Shown piece after piece: positions 32,243 to 44,400 of a stretch of DNA of 64,000 nt. Source of the DNA: Pyropia yezoensis (lineage: Eukaryota > Rhodophyta > Bangiophyceae > Bangiales > Bangiaceae); NCBI GenBank assembly GCA_009829735.1, contig CM020619.1, positions 6,748,375 to 6,812,374 of the forward strand. The letters run 5' to 3'. The notes beneath the pieces were generated by a model that worked only from the letters and a program-made list of their open reading frames with translations, did not search any database and had not been told where the DNA came from. Numbering within the stretch: position 1 is the stretch's first letter; each line of letters opens with the position of its first letter. A program made the position numbers and the translations under genes.

Positions 32243-35113
32243 TCACTCAATGTTCTCCAGAAGCTCGCCGAGCCTGTACGTCGGTTTCAAGCCCCCTTGG
32301 CCCGCACTTCCCACCCCCAGCTTCAGCACCGCTTGTACCTCTGTCCACGTGGCGTGTACCCCCCGGGCGTACTCTACCGCCGCCTGCAACCGGCGGTTGG
32401 TGCTCTCTAGGCGCATGGCAATCTCCCACACCGCCTGACACTCTCGCCACACCTCGGCGGCCGCGTCCTTGGCCACCGTGGTCTTGTGTTTGGTCTTTGC
32501 GCGGGACCGCTCAGCACTCTTGCGGTTCCGCTGCTTGGTCCGCACCTTGAGCACCGCCGGCCGGTCCACCGCCGGCGGCAGCTGGGGCAGCGGGGCGGTG
32601 AGGTCCGAGTTGAGGATGGTGTCGACAAGGGGGGGGGGCACCCCGAGGTCTTGCAGCTCCTTCATCATCCGGTCCCGTGCAGCAGGGGAGAGGGGCGCGT
32701 CGTAATTGGGAACCACATTGGCCGCTGCCGCTACCGCGGCGGCGGCTGCCGACGTGTGGATAACTGGGCCGCCAAGGCTTAACTGGCCTGCAGGGCTTGG
32801 TTGCTGACCGGGCGTCACGCCCTTGGGGTCGCCCTCGTCTGCCGCGGCCGCGCCCTTGCGCCGCCGCTTCCGCCGTGGCGGCAGCCGCCCCGACGGCACC
32901 TCCCCAACCTGCACCGACAGCGACGCCGCGCCGCCCAGCACCACTGCCTCTGCCGCCGCCACCGTCACCAGTGCGCGAGACCGCGCATTGGCAGCCACCC
33001 CCGCCGCCTGGGCGGCCGCCGCCGCCGTCGAACGGCCACCGCCCATGGCAGCCGTCGCCGCCGCCGCCTGCGCTTGGACCGCCGCGGCGGCCGCTGCGTC
33101 TGCGGCGGCGCCCGCCACGGCCAGTGCGCGACCGGCGCGCTCATCCCGCAGCGCGTCGGCAGAAGCGGTAGAGGCGCCCTCCCCCCGCGCCGCTCGCGCC
33201 GTGATGGCGGCCGATGGAAAGAAGGTCTGCGCAAAGCTGTCCATGTTGGCCTCTGCCACGACCAGGTAGCAAGCAGTGGGCACGTCGCGCACCATCACCA
33301 CCGATTCCAAACGAGGGGGCCGCTGGGGGGGGGCGTGTGGTCGACCTCGGCCTCGACCGGCAGGGGCGACCAGGGAACCGCGGCCGCTGGAGGAACCTGC
33401 GCCGCGGTCGCCGACGCGGGGCACGGGGGTTGCAGCGGGTGCACCCCAGCTAGCACCGCCGCCGCCACGATACGCAGAGCTCCGTCCGGCGCTGCGACCG
33501 CCGGGGTGCAAGCGGCCGGGCGCCGAGCTCCCAAAGCCATAAAAGTGGATGCTTGGTTCGTCCCTGCCGTCCCTGGCGTCGGCACCGCTCCGCCCGGTGC
33601 TGCCGCCGGCGGCCAAGTCCAAGCTCCCCCCGCCGCCCTCCCCGTAAAAGTACGTGGTGCCCTGGCCCGCGCGGTGCCCCGCGGGAAAGACGCGGCCCCG
33701 CCCGGCGCTGACGCCGCCCGGGTACCCACCGCCCCGTCCCGCGACGCCCCCGCCATCATACGCAACGCTTCGACCCAGGAGGGCGCCGCCGGCCAATGCG
33801 GCAGCGCTGTGGTCGGCACCCCCGGCTGCGGGGTACGGTGCAGTGCGCGCGGCAGCGCCGCCGCGCACATATACAGGCGCCCGCACGGTGCCGTTGGCGC
33901 CACCGGCGTGGCCAATAGACGTGCGCCCGGCGCTGCCGCCGCCCCCCCCGGCAGCATGGCCTGGGACAAGGCCGCGGCTGCAAACGGTGCGCTGGTCGCC
34001 GCCGGCGTGGCCGCCAAACGGGGCCGCCCGCTCGCCACTGACACCATAGTAGGCGGCGCTACTGCTTGCGCCGTACGGGTTGAGCCCCCCACCAGGGCCG
34101 CCGGCGCGTCTGGGCGCCCCTGCGGCGGCAGCGTCAGCGGGGGCGGCCGTGGACGGGCGTGCCCCTGGTGGCCACTGGCAGTGCCCGTGGGGGAGCGTCG
34201 CCAGCGACTGCCGTGGCAACGCCGACGGCGCACCGCCCTCCCGGCCGAACTCTCCCCGTGCCCCGCGATATGGGTGGTCGTGGTAGAAAACGCCACCTGC
34301 TCCGTCCCCAGCCCCCTTCCCTGCCCCCACCCCCACCCCCACCCCCACCTCCACGACAGGTCGGCCGCCACCCCCTCCGCCGTGATCCTGGGGAAAGTGG
34401 GGTCCGCCTGCATCCAACTTTGGCCGGTAACCACCAAGGTCCGGTGGTGGCGTTCCGCCGCGATCGGGGGCAGCCACGCCCAGTTTTCGCGGTGGCCGCC
34501 GGCTGCCGTGGTCAGGCGGCCCACGCCGGTCCGCCGGGCCGGCCAGGTCGGCCGGGAGCGGCCGTGGGCCGCCGCGAGGGGCAGGCCCCACAAGATACGG
34601 CGGTAGCCGCCAGCGGCCGTTACAGTCGGGGTGGCCGCCGCCGCCGCCGCCGCCCACTCTGGCCGGCAGCAGCGGCGGCCCGGGCGGCCACTCCTCGTCT
34701 TCGTCGTCTGTTTGCGCGGGGGGGTGGCCGCCGCCGTCGTCCGGGGGCAGGCGCGGGGGGCCACCAACGTCTGGCAGCGGCCGCCGCGCCGGCCGGCCAC
34801 GGCGGTCCGCCGGCGGCAGCCGCGGCCCGCCGCTCCCGTGCGCCGGCTGATCCACCGGCGGCAGCAGCGGGCCGCCGCCGGGGAAGCCGGCCAGCGGCGG
34901 GGGCGGCGGGCCGGCCGGCAAGCCCCGCGTGCCCCCCCCATGCGCCGCGTACGCCACCCCACCGCCACCGCCGACGCCGTCGCAACCACCACCACCATCC
35001 CCACCCACGCCACCGCTACCGCCGCCCGCCGCGCGCCCCGGCGGTGGAGCTAGCGCCTGTGGAGAGTGGAAAGGATCATCAGGCTCCTCTTTCACCCACG
35101 GGTACCGGTCCAT
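32243..35113 (-). CDS. bZIP-like transcription factor with a very long low-complexity N-terminus
   Basis: 956 residues from ATG 35113, starting MDRYPWVKEEPDDPF. The frame is open further upstream, but that part is low-complexity. VKEEPDD is a consensus SUMO-acceptor motif. Residues 15-620 are Gly/Pro/Arg-rich. A short conserved-looking segment near 625-660 reads VVMVRDVPTACYLVVAEANM and FAQTFFPSAAI. About 855-900 contains KQRNRKSAERSRAKTK with the N-x7-R bZIP signature. The region after it (AAEVWRECQAVWEIAMRLE then STNRRLQAAVEYA) is helical with poor leucine periodicity, so the zipper is atypical. It ends YRLGELLENIE. It is probably a nuclear DNA-binding regulator with unknown targets. It is the second bZIP-type gene in 20 kb, but similarity outside the basic region is weak. 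Confidence 0.65.
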   Translation of the reverse strand: MDRYPWVKEEPDDPFHSPQALAPPPGRAAGGGSGGVGGDGGGGCDGVGGGGGVAYAAHGGGTRGLPAGPPPPPLAGFPGGGPLLPPVDQPAHGSGGPRLPPADRRGRPARRPLPDVGGPPRLPPDDGGGHPPAQTDDEDEEWPPGPPLLPARVGGGGGGGHPDCNGRWRLPPYLVGPAPRGGPRPLPADLAGPADRRGPPDHGSRRPPRKLGVAAPDRGGTPPPDLGGYRPKLDAGGPHFPQDHGGGGGGRPVVEVGVGVGVGAGKGAGDGAGGVFYHDHPYRGARGEFGREGGAPSALPRQSLATLPHGHCQWPPGARPSTAAPADAAAAGAPRRAGGPGGGLNPYGASSSAAYYGVSGERAAPFGGHAGGDQRTVCSRGLVPGHAAGGGGGSAGRTSIGHAGGANGTVRAPVYVRGGAAARTAPYPAAGGADHSAAALAGGALLGRSVAYDGGGVAGRGGGYPGGVSAGRGRVFPAGHRAGQGTTYFYGEGGGGSLDLAAGGSTGRSGADARDGRDEPSIHFYGFGSSAPGRLHPGGRSAGRSSAYRGGGGASWGAPAATPVPRVGDRGAGSSSGRGSLVAPAGRGRGRPHAPPQRPPRLESVVMVRDVPTACYLVVAEANMDSFAQTFFPSAAITARAARGEGASTASADALRDERAGRALAVAGAAADAAAAAAVQAQAAAATAAMGGGRSTAAAAAQAAGVAANARSRALVTVAAAEAVVLGGAASLSVQVGEVPSGRLPPRRKRRRKGAAAADEGDPKGVTPGQQPSPAGQLSLGGPVIHTSAAAAAVAAAANVVPNYDAPLSPAARDRMMKELQDLGVPPPLVDTILNSDLTAPLPQLPPAVDRPAVLKVRTKQRNRKSAERSRAKTKHKTTVAKDAAAEVWRECQAVWEIAMRLESTNRRLQAAVEYARGVHATWTEVQAVLKLGVGSAGQGGLKPTYRLGELLENIE

Positions 35114-37110
35114 GTCAGGCCCCAAGAGGGTGGTGGGCACGTCGGGGGGAGGGGGGGGGGACAGCGGGCGCCCGGCGGGCAGGGGGTGGTGGCACCGTTG
35201 CCTCCGCAGGGTGCACCCCCACCGACCGCTCCCCGTGCCCACCACGAGCACCCACACTCCCCCCCAACCCCCTCCTTCCCCTCCCCCCAGTTGTGGGCGC
35301 CGCCGTCGCAATGCTCCGCTCGACTTCTTCTTTGTGGGTGGGCCCTTGCGCACAATGAGGTCAAGCCCCAGGGCAGGGACACGAGGGGTGGGGCGACAGG
35401 GTGGTGTAGGTCAGCACCTCTGCGGCCGCGCCGTGTGCCGCGGGCCGACAATGGCGGTGGTGGTGACCCCCGCCTCCACGTAGGCGTGATGGTGATGAAA
35501 AAAAAAAAAAAAAAAAAGAGGGACCCGTCTCCACGGGGGGGGTATCGGTGGGTGATGGCGGGCCTCCAAGCAGGGGTGACGGTGGGGTGACGGGTCGCTT
35601 CCACGTGAGGGTTAGCGGTGGTGGGGTGGTCGCTTCCACCCGGGCGTCGGCTCCACGTGGGGATGGGGGTGGTCGGGGTGGTGCGGGGTGGTCGGGGTGG
35701 TGGGGGTGGTGGCCACCTCCACGCGGGCGTGGCGGTGGCGGCAGCGGTCGACGGCCAAAGCCGGCGGCCGTGGTGGCGGTGGCGCTACCGGTAGAGCGGC
35801 GGCGGCAGCGGTAGACGGTGGTAGCCCCGCAATGGCCGAGGCGGCGGCGGGACCCCGCGTGGTGGCGACCGGGACGCCACCCGTGTGGTCGGGGTCTGGG
35901 GCGGCGTCCCGGGTGGCCACCAGGCAGCGGGGGTGTTGGGGGGTGAAACCGCGGCGGCGCACACCCCCCCACCCACCCGCCGTGGTGGGGTCTCCCCCCC
36001 CCCCCCCCCCCCACCAACCCCATGCCCACTTCCCCGCAACGCCCCTCCCCCCCCGCTCAGTACGTGCGTCATTCCCACGGTGGGCACGGACGGACAGGTG
36101 CGCACAGCCCCGGTGCTTCCCCCCCCCCCCCCCCCCCCCCCCCCTCCCTCTCCCCTCACCGCGACCGACGCCCCCCCACACTCCCCCTCGCCGCCACCGC
36201 ACGCGCGGCCGGGGCAGGGCCACGTCTCCACCCCCACCCCAGCCTGGTGGCTCCCCCCCCCCCCCCCCCGGTGCGCCCCGCACGGCTGGGCCCTCCCGCC
36301 CTCCCCCGCGGTGGGTGGTTTGGAGGGGGGGGGGGGGGGGGGGTGAACCGCAGTGGGTGGTTTGCCCCCCCCCCCCCGCCCCCCCCCCCCCCCCCCGCTT
36401 CCGGACCTACGGGACGACAGGAGGGGTGGGTGGGGTGGTGAGGATGGAGTGGAGGCGAGGGCGGGAGGGGGGGGGGGGGGGTGGTGGTGGTGGTGAGGGG
36501 GGGGGGGGGGGGAGCGGCGGGCACACCTCCACGCCACGAGCCGGGGGACCCCGTTGGGGGGGGGCGCCCCCCTCCCCGGCCAGCAGGCGGTGGGGGAAGG
36601 GACACACTGCGACGGCCGGGGTGGGCGGCGCGGCGTGGGGGCAGCCGCAGGGGGCTTCCCAGCTGCTGCGCACCCCCGCCGCCACCCCGCGGCGGGCGTG
36701 TCTGGTGACACGCCGCCCGACAGGCAGGCGGCGCGGGTCGGCCACCGCCTGCCAGATACGGTCCTGAGGTGGGTGGCGGGGCGGGGGTTGGCCGGCGGGG
36801 GGTGCGGCCGTCGTCCCCTTTTTTGCCCCGATTTCCGCCACGACCAGGAGGAAAGAAAGGGACGGGGTGCCTAGAGCCTGTTTTGGCGGCGGTTGTTGTT
36901 GGTGGTGGTGGTGTTGGTGGTGGTGGTGGTGGTTGCGCTTGCCCCGCCCTGCACGCGAGACGCTGGTGGGCGTGCCCGCCGCCACCCACCCCCCGGCGTG
37001 CGCAGTGGTGGGTGTGGGGGGGGGGGGGGGGGGGGTGGGGGGTGGGGGCAGCTGCAGGTGGCGGATCGTCGGGCAAGTGTGCAACCGGCATCAAGCGCAA
37101 GTTCATGCCC
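35114..37110. repeat. homopolymer- and GGTGG-rich low-complexity region
   Basis: It contains an A run (about 35,499-35,517), then GGTGGTCGGGGTGGT-type repeats at 35,610-35,730. Many C or G runs of 10-26 bases follow, including C at 36,119-36,144, and GGTGGTGGT repeats near 36,480 and 36,900. Every frame on both strands is long only because stops need A/T. No gene can be supported. Confidence 0.7.
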
Positions 37111-40100
37111 ATTTTCGATTAGGGGCAATCCTCGGCGTCACCGTAGGGTCATTCCCAGTTGGTCCAGGCATGAGAATGGCCCACATACGAGACTTTCCCC
37201 TGTACACTTCCTGTTCATAGGGAATAAGAAACGTGCCTTGCAAGATGATCTTGCATGGAGTTGGGCGTGAACATTAATTACGTCAGGTTCTATAGGATGT
37301 CCTAAACAGCGGCAAGACCCGCATCCGGCGCCAGGACATCGGTGGCTCCCAGCACCCGGCCGTCCCGCGGCACTTGGCCACCACACCGGGAAGCCGCCCG
37401 GCACCCCCCCTCCCCCCTCTGTCAACTCCCCACCATGCCGCCTCAAGTCCGAAGCCACGCCTGTCAAATATAAGCATCCCAGCCACTGCCCGTACCGTCA
37501 TCCCCAACAGCCCCCGGTCCACCCATCCGCCGCCGGCAGCCCACCCGTCAACACCCACTCACCTGCCACCGCGCCGGGCATCAGTAGCGCACACACTGGC
37601 GTGCACCCTCTCCTCCAGAAACACACTACACCCACGGGCAGCACACCCACCAGCGCACCTACTTGTCGACGGCAAAGCACCAGCCGCCGGCAGCCCACTC
37701 ACCAACAGCTCACCCGCCGGCAGCGACACCCGCAGAGAACGAACCACCCGTCGACGCCACCGCGTCTACTGCCGGCACCGCGCTCGCCGGCACCGACCGA
37801 CCCGTCATGACGCCGGCCACAGGCAAGTCGCCCGCCCACGCCAGCCTACTCGTTGGACGAGTAGAAACCGCTAAAGCCAACCCGCTCAACGCCCCATCAT
37901 AGGCGACGTCCCCCACCTCGGGCAGCCGCCGGCGGGGTAAGACTTCGAAGCAAGGGAGGTGGCGGAGAAGAGGGGGGGGTGAGAGCGAGGGCGGGGAGGA
38001 GGTGAGGCGGGAGTGGAGGCGAGGGGGAGTGGGGCGAAGAGAGGGGGTGGGTGCAAGGGAACGGTGCTGATGCAGCTGCAACGAGGGTCCTCCGCAACGG
38101 CGAGGAGGTGCCTGGTCACTCAACGCGTCGCCAGCCCAGCAGGGTGGTCGCGTTCTTTGGGAGGTGCCGTGGCTGCTGGAGACATGTTGGGTTCCCACGC
38201 CCGATTGGGACCTTTGGTCAACCTCAAACATATTTTGAGAGCCGCCCGAGCACTTGCCCAGTCGCACGACTGGATTTCTGCTATCTGATTGGCCATTTAA
38301 CAATCTCTGCTGACCGAGAGCCTTTCGATGCGTGGCTCTCTCTTTGATTCACAATCGAACCAGATCCTACTTGATGCCGGGGGATGGTTCTCAGCATGAT
38401 TTTCTAGATGCACACCGACATGACATTTCGGGCTCGACATGGGCGCCGCATCCCGCCATGTGGTTCGGCTGCACGCTTCCCCGACGATATGTGCCGCGGC
38501 GGTCACCAGCAGATTGCGGCAGGTGGTGGGGGGGGTGGGGGTGTGGCGGGCGCCTTGAGCGTGCGCGCGCGCGCGCGCGGTCGCGCTGGCCATCGACAGA
38601 CGCCGTTGAACCGCCGGGGGGGTTTCGACGGTGGGGGCCCCCGGGGGGGGGGGTCGAAGGGGGTGGGGGGGGGGGGCGGCGGCGGAAGGGGGATGGGGCC
38701 TGGACAGGCTGCTCCTTGGACCACCCCTGACCGTCGGTGGGGGCGGGGCTAAGGTCATGGGAGCCAGGGGCTCGTCCAATTTACCTACCCCAAGGGGGGG
38801 GGGGCACACCTAGTTAAGACCCCCGGATCGCGGACTGCTGGCTTTTCCTGGCATTCATGACGTTCCATTGGCCCCCCGAAAGGAAGCGTGCCAGGCTGGG
38901 TTGCTCATTGGTCGTGTTCGATGATGTCAGCACAGGGCGCAAATGTCCAAGACGGTTTCGACCATCCGATACGTGGCGCGTTGCACTGTGCCTAGAGGCA
39001 CCGTGGGAGCACCCTTCACTCCATTCTTGCAGATTGAGAAGCACCGCAACTGAGGCGACCGCACACCGACTCTCGAAATTGTACGTAATGTCCAGCCCCG
39101 CAACCCAGGCACCGCAACCAGGGACTTGGTCGTGGACCGACCCGTCCTGCCTCGGGCAAGGACGCAGCTCACCACGCGAACACGCCCTGAATCAGTTCCT
39201 ACCCCACACTGCTGGCTCCTCGGGGAGGGCCCCGCCCGACGCGACGTGCCCCGCGCCGCTTTCTGTGATGAGCACGCCAAGTCAATTCTTGTTGTGAAGC
39301 CTTCGTAGATCCGCCGCACCGCCGACTTGGCGTGTGCGCGCTCAGTGCCCCCGCAGTGTCAGTGTCGGGGGGGTTGTCTCCAAAAAGGTAGAAAAGCTTG
39401 TCCTCTCAACGCGGCCGCGGGGCTAGTCCCCACGGCACGCCTATATATACTCACGCTCCCTCCAGGCGGCGCCCGCACACCTGCAGGCACGCCCGCTCGC
39501 ACGGCGCTTCCCTCGCACGCTGCCCGCCAAGGCTCGGCCCCTCCCTGCCACAAAGGCAGGTTGGCTGCTCTCCCTCTGTGTGGTGCGAAAGCGCCCACCC
39601 CAGGTCGGCACACCGCTCATCCTGTGGCCGGGACCCCGCTGCCAATATGCCCCCGTATGGTGCTGGGCCTCACAGCCACTCGCCGCGTGGCTGCTGGTCC
39701 CTGCCGTGCGCTGACCGCCCCCATACCGGTCCCCTCATACTTGCTGCTCCAGGCGGTGGCGGCCGGCATAACCGCCGCCCCCTCCCCCGGCCACCCGTCA
39801 GCCAGGTTGCGGCAGCGGTGCTCCGTCGCCGCATACCCAGCCTGGGTGGCTCGCACCGCGGGGAGACGCGACACTGGGCTGCACTCCTCTGCTTGGATGG
39901 CAAGTCCATCCAGGCAGTCCCACCCGCGCCACCACTTCTTGTGGCCACCTTCATTCCTTGCACCTCCATTGCATCCTTGTAGCAGCCAGCGGCACCGCTT
40001 CCCTCCTGCACCACCCGCTCGGCGGCAACGCTGCCAACCGGGGCGCTTTCAGTAGAGTCCATGTTCGTCACCACGCCGATGCTCAGCACCACGCCGCCCT

Positions 40101-41477
40101 TGGGCTCCGCCGTCCTGGTCCTGGCAATTTGGATTGAAAGTGGGGATCTTCCCCCACCGTAGCTGACGACACCGCTCCTCACGCGCCCGCCAGGCAGCCC
40201 GCCGCCAGATGGAACTGCAGACGCCGCCGCCGCCGCACCCGTCAAGCCTTCCAGTCCAGCCTCAGAGGCGCTGCCCGCCTGCACTGCCACGCCCTGGTCT
40301 CCTTTCGCCATCGTCTTCGCCGCGCTGCGGCAGGTCACTCTCGCCGTCCTCGCCGCGCTGCACGTTGCTGCGCTGCCGGGAGCTCTCTCACCATGTTGCA
40401 CATCGCGGCAAGCACATCCACCAGCACCAATCCGTCTCCGTCCGTCAGATTGACACCGTCATCCGCGGACGCCGCCGTCGCAGCCGCGGTAGGCCTTCAG
40501 TTGCCGGGGATCGCGCTTAAGGCCGCAGCGCCGCGGGCCAGCCAAGCGGCCATGATGGTGCTCGCCAGAGAGTCCGCCAATCTAGCCCCGTTGTCACCGC
40601 CCTGTTGCCACCAGGCCATGGGGAGCGGCCGGCACACCACGGGCGGCCCCCGCTGCAACATGGCCACCCCGACAGCCCCGATGCCGCCAGAAGAAAACCA
40701 CCAAACCGAGAGCAGCCAGAGGTCGGCTTTAGCCCAAGCGCCTGCTATTGGCCAAGAGACGTCAATGCGTCGAGCCGACGTCCTCACGTGTTTCAAGTCA
40801 GAATGAGGGCAGAAAGACGGCAAGATCATCGTGACAAGCTGTCAGTGAGGAGAATGAACAGAATATCAGAGAATCGACGTTATCATAAAAAAGATGTCAA
40901 GGTGCCCCCAGCTGATCGGGGAGACGCGGAAACACGCCCACCCGTGGCATCCCTTCCCCAGTAATATTGGGAAGGTTGCGCAGGGCCTGCCGTCGGGCCT
41001 CGCGAAAATGGTCTGGTATAGATGACAAAGAAAGAGAAGAGAAGCCAAGAACATGAGCAATACGATCATGAAGCAGCGGATGCCAATATACCAAGCTGCG
41101 CACTTCGTGCTTGTAGTCCTTAAAGACAGGCTCAATGGCAGAAAATCCGGTGTGTACGGGGAGAGACGAATACGAGCGACCCCGTTTGCCTCATAAATCT
41201 CATCCGTTAACGCAGTGTGAACTCAGGCGTTGTCGTACAATATCACGCAATCATTCGGCTGCTGCGCCCAAAGCAGGCCAGGGTGATTCGTGTTCATTCG
41301 TCGCGCAAGCCTATGGTACGTTGCACAAAAAAGATACATCGAGCATTACTTTCTTTCTTCTCCGGCGATGTTCGGGCCACACCCCTCGGCCAATCAGGTG
41401 CCTCGGGAATTCGCCCCGGTGTAATGGACTGGTCCTGCTTGATGGTGGGCTCCTTTCGGGTGTGGTGTGCACGCTCA
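37111..41477. other. region without a firmly recognisable gene
   Basis: 37,110-38,300 has Thr/Pro/Arg-type shadow frames. 38,300-39,330 is more balanced but without domains, and a (GC)n tract lies near 38,565-38,580. 39,400-40,830 has protein-like pieces on the minus strand, listed separately. 40,830-41,477 is AT-richer and non-coding by eye. Confidence 0.35.
39670..40829 (-). CDS. unrecognised possible coding remnant (two frames)
   Basis: Minus-strand 40,829-40,497 reads as a Trp/Ala-rich segment (WLLSVWWFSSGGIGAVGVA then LPMAWWQQGGDNGARLAD), ending in a stop. 40,401-39,670 in another frame contains GGVVLSIGVVTNMDSTE and GAAGCYKDAMEVQGMKVATR. These are less repetitive than the neighbouring shadow frames and might be pieces of one gene or an old mobile element. 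I recognise no family, and the joint between them was not resolved. Confidence 0.2.
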
Positions 41478-41481
41478 TTAG

Positions 41482-44400
41482 TCAGGCTTTTGGGAAAGTG
41501 TGCAGGGTTTTGACGGCCGCCGCGGTGGCCACGCCAGGGGTGTCGCCGGTGCTGCGGTCGGCGTCGGCGACGGCGGCGACGGTGGCGACGGTGGCGACGG
41601 GGGTGGCAGTGGCGGCGGCGGCGTCGGTGGCGACGGCCGTGGCGGTGGCGACGGTAGCGCCTGGGGCGGCGGTGGCGACGCGGTGGCGGGAGCGACGGCC
41701 GTGGCGGTGGCGACGGCGGTGGCGGGGGCGACGGCCGTGGCGGAGGCGACGGCGGTGGCGACTGGGGTGGCGGTGGCGACGGTGGCGACGGTGGCGACGG
41801 TGGCGACGGTGGCGACGGCGGCGTCGGTGGCGACGGCCGTGGCGGTGGCGATGGTAGCGACTACGGTGGTGCAGGCGACGCGGTGGCGGTGGCGACGGCC
41901 GTGGCTGTGGCGACGGCGGTGGCGACGCGGTGGCGGGGGCGACGGCCGTGGCGGAGGCGACGGCGGTGGCGACTGGGGTGGCGGTGGCGACGGGGGTGGC
42001 AGTGGCGGCGGCGGCGTCGGTGGCGACGGCCGTGGCGGTGGCGACGGTAGCGCCTGGGGCGGCGGTGGCGACGCGGTGGCGGGAGCGACGGCCGTGGCGG
42101 TGGCGACGGCGGTGGCGGGGGCGACGGCCGTGGCGGAGGCGACGGCGGTGGCGACTGGGGTGGCGGTGGCGACGGTGGCGACGGTGGCGACGGTGGCGAC
42201 GGTGGCGACGGCGGCGTCGGTGGCGACGGCCGTGGCGGTGGCGATGGTAGCGACTACGGTGGTGCAGGCGACGCGGTGGCGGTGGCGACGGCCGTGGCTG
42301 TGGCGACGGCGGTGGCGACGCGGTGGCGGGGGCGACGGCCGTGGCGGAGGCGACGGCGGTGGCGACTGGGGTGGCGGTGGCGACGGGGGTGGCAGTGGCG
42401 GCGGCGGCGTCGGCGGCGACGGCCGTGGCGGTGGCGACGGTAGCGCCTGGGGCGGCGGTGGCGACGCGGTGGCGGGAGCGACGGCCGTGGCGGTGGCGAC
42501 GGCGGTGGCGAGGGCGACGGCCGTGGCGGAGGCGACGGCGGTGGCGACTGGGGTGGCGGTGGCGACGGTGGCGACGGTGGCGACGGTGGCGACGGTGGCG
42601 ACGGCGGCGTCGGTGGCGACGGCCGTCGCGGTGGCGTTGGTAGCGACTACGGTGGTGCAGGCGACGCGGTGGCGGTGGCGACGGCCGTGGCTGTGGCGAC
42701 GGCGGTGGCGACGCGGTGGCGGGGGCGACGGCCGTGGCGGAGGCGACGGCGGTGGCGACTGGGGTGGCGGTGGCGACGGGGGTGGCAGTGGCGGCGGCGG
42801 CGTCGGTGGCGACGGCCGTGGCGGTGGCGACGGTAGCGCCTGGGGCGGCGGTGGCGACGCGGTGGCGGGAGCGACGGCCGTGGCGGTGGCGACGGCGGTG
42901 GCGAGGGCGACGGCCGTGGCGGAGGCGACGGCGGTGGCGACTGGGGTGGCGGTGGCGACGGTGGCGACGGTGGCGACGGTGGCGACGGTGGCGACGGCGG
43001 CGTCGGTGGCGACGGCCGTCGCGGTGGCGTTGGTAGCGACTACGGTGGTGCAGGCGACGCGGTGGCGGTGGCGACGGCCGTGGCTGTGGCGACGGCGGTG
43101 GCGACGCGGTGGCGGGGGCGACGGCCGTGGCGGAGGCGACGGCGGTGGCGACTGGGGTGGCGGTGGCGACGGGGGGGTGGGCGGGGCGTGGTGGCGACGG
43201 GGCGGTGGCACGGTGCGCTGGGCGGCGGGCGACCGGTGGCGGAGCGACGGCCGTGGCGGTGGCGACGGGGTGGCGGCGGGTAGCGGCCTGGGGCGGGGCG
43301 ACGGTGGCGACTGCGCGGTGGCGGGAGCGACCGGCGCGGTGGGCCGGTGGCGTGGGCGACCGGCGGTGGCGACGGGGCCGACGGCCGTGGCGGAGGCGAC
43401 GGCGGTGGCGACTGGGGTGGCGGTGGCGACGGGTGGCGACGGTGGCGACGGTGGCGACGGTGGCGACGGGGCGGGCGTCGGTGGCGACGGCCGTCGCGGT
43501 GGCGTTGGTAGCGACTACGGTGGTGCAGGCGACGCGGTGGCGGTGGCGACGGCCGTGGCTGTGGCGACGGCGGTGGCGACGCGGTGGCGGGGGCGACGGC
43601 CGTGGCGGAGGCGACGGCGGTGGCGACTGGGGTGGCGGTGGCGACGGGGGTGGCAGTGGCGGCGGCGGCGTCGGTGGCGACGGCCGTGGCGGTGGCGACG
43701 GTAGCGCCTGGGGCGGCGGTGGCGACGCGGTGGCGGGAGCGACGGCCGTGGCGGTGGCGACGGCGGTGGCGAGGGCGACGGCCGTGGCGGAGGCGACGGC
43801 GGTGGCGACTGGGGTGGCGGTGGCGACGGTGGCGACGGTGGCGACGGTGGCGACGGTGGCGACGGCGGCGTCGGTGGCGACGGCCGTCGCGGTGGCGTTG
43901 GTAGCGACTACGGTGGTGCAGGCGACGCGTGGCGGTGGCGACGGCCGTGGCTGTGGCGACGGCGGTGGCGACGCGGTGGCGGGGGCGACGGCCGTGGCGG
44001 AGGCGACGGCGGTGGCGACTGGGTGGCGGTGGCGACGGGGGTGGCAGTGGCGGCGGCGGCGTCGGTGGCGACGGCCGTGGCGGTGGCGACGGTAGCGCCT
44101 GGGCGGCGGTGGCGACGCGGTGGCGGGAGCGACGGCCGTGGCGGTGGCGACGGCGGTGGCGGGGCGACGGCCGTGGCGGAGGCGACGGCGGTGGCGACTG
44201 GGGTGGCGGTGGCGACGGTGGCGACGGTGGCGACGGTGGCGACGGTGGCGACGGCGGCGTCGGTGGCGACGGCCGTGGCGGTGGCGATGGTAGCGACTAC
44301 GGTGGTGGCAGGCGACGCGGTGGCGGTGGGCGACGGCCGTGGCGGTGGCGACGGCGGTGGCGGGGCGACGGCCGTGGCGGAGGCGACGGCGGTGGCGACT

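Noticed and set aside
32797..35358. Plus-strand ORF of about 600 codons at 32,801-34,606 and others
   Set aside because: Antisense shadow of the second bZIP-like gene, stop-free because of high GC, with no recognisable motif.
38560..38585. (GC)n tract as a regulatory Z-DNA element
   Set aside because: It is short, with no associated gene; it was not given its own feature.
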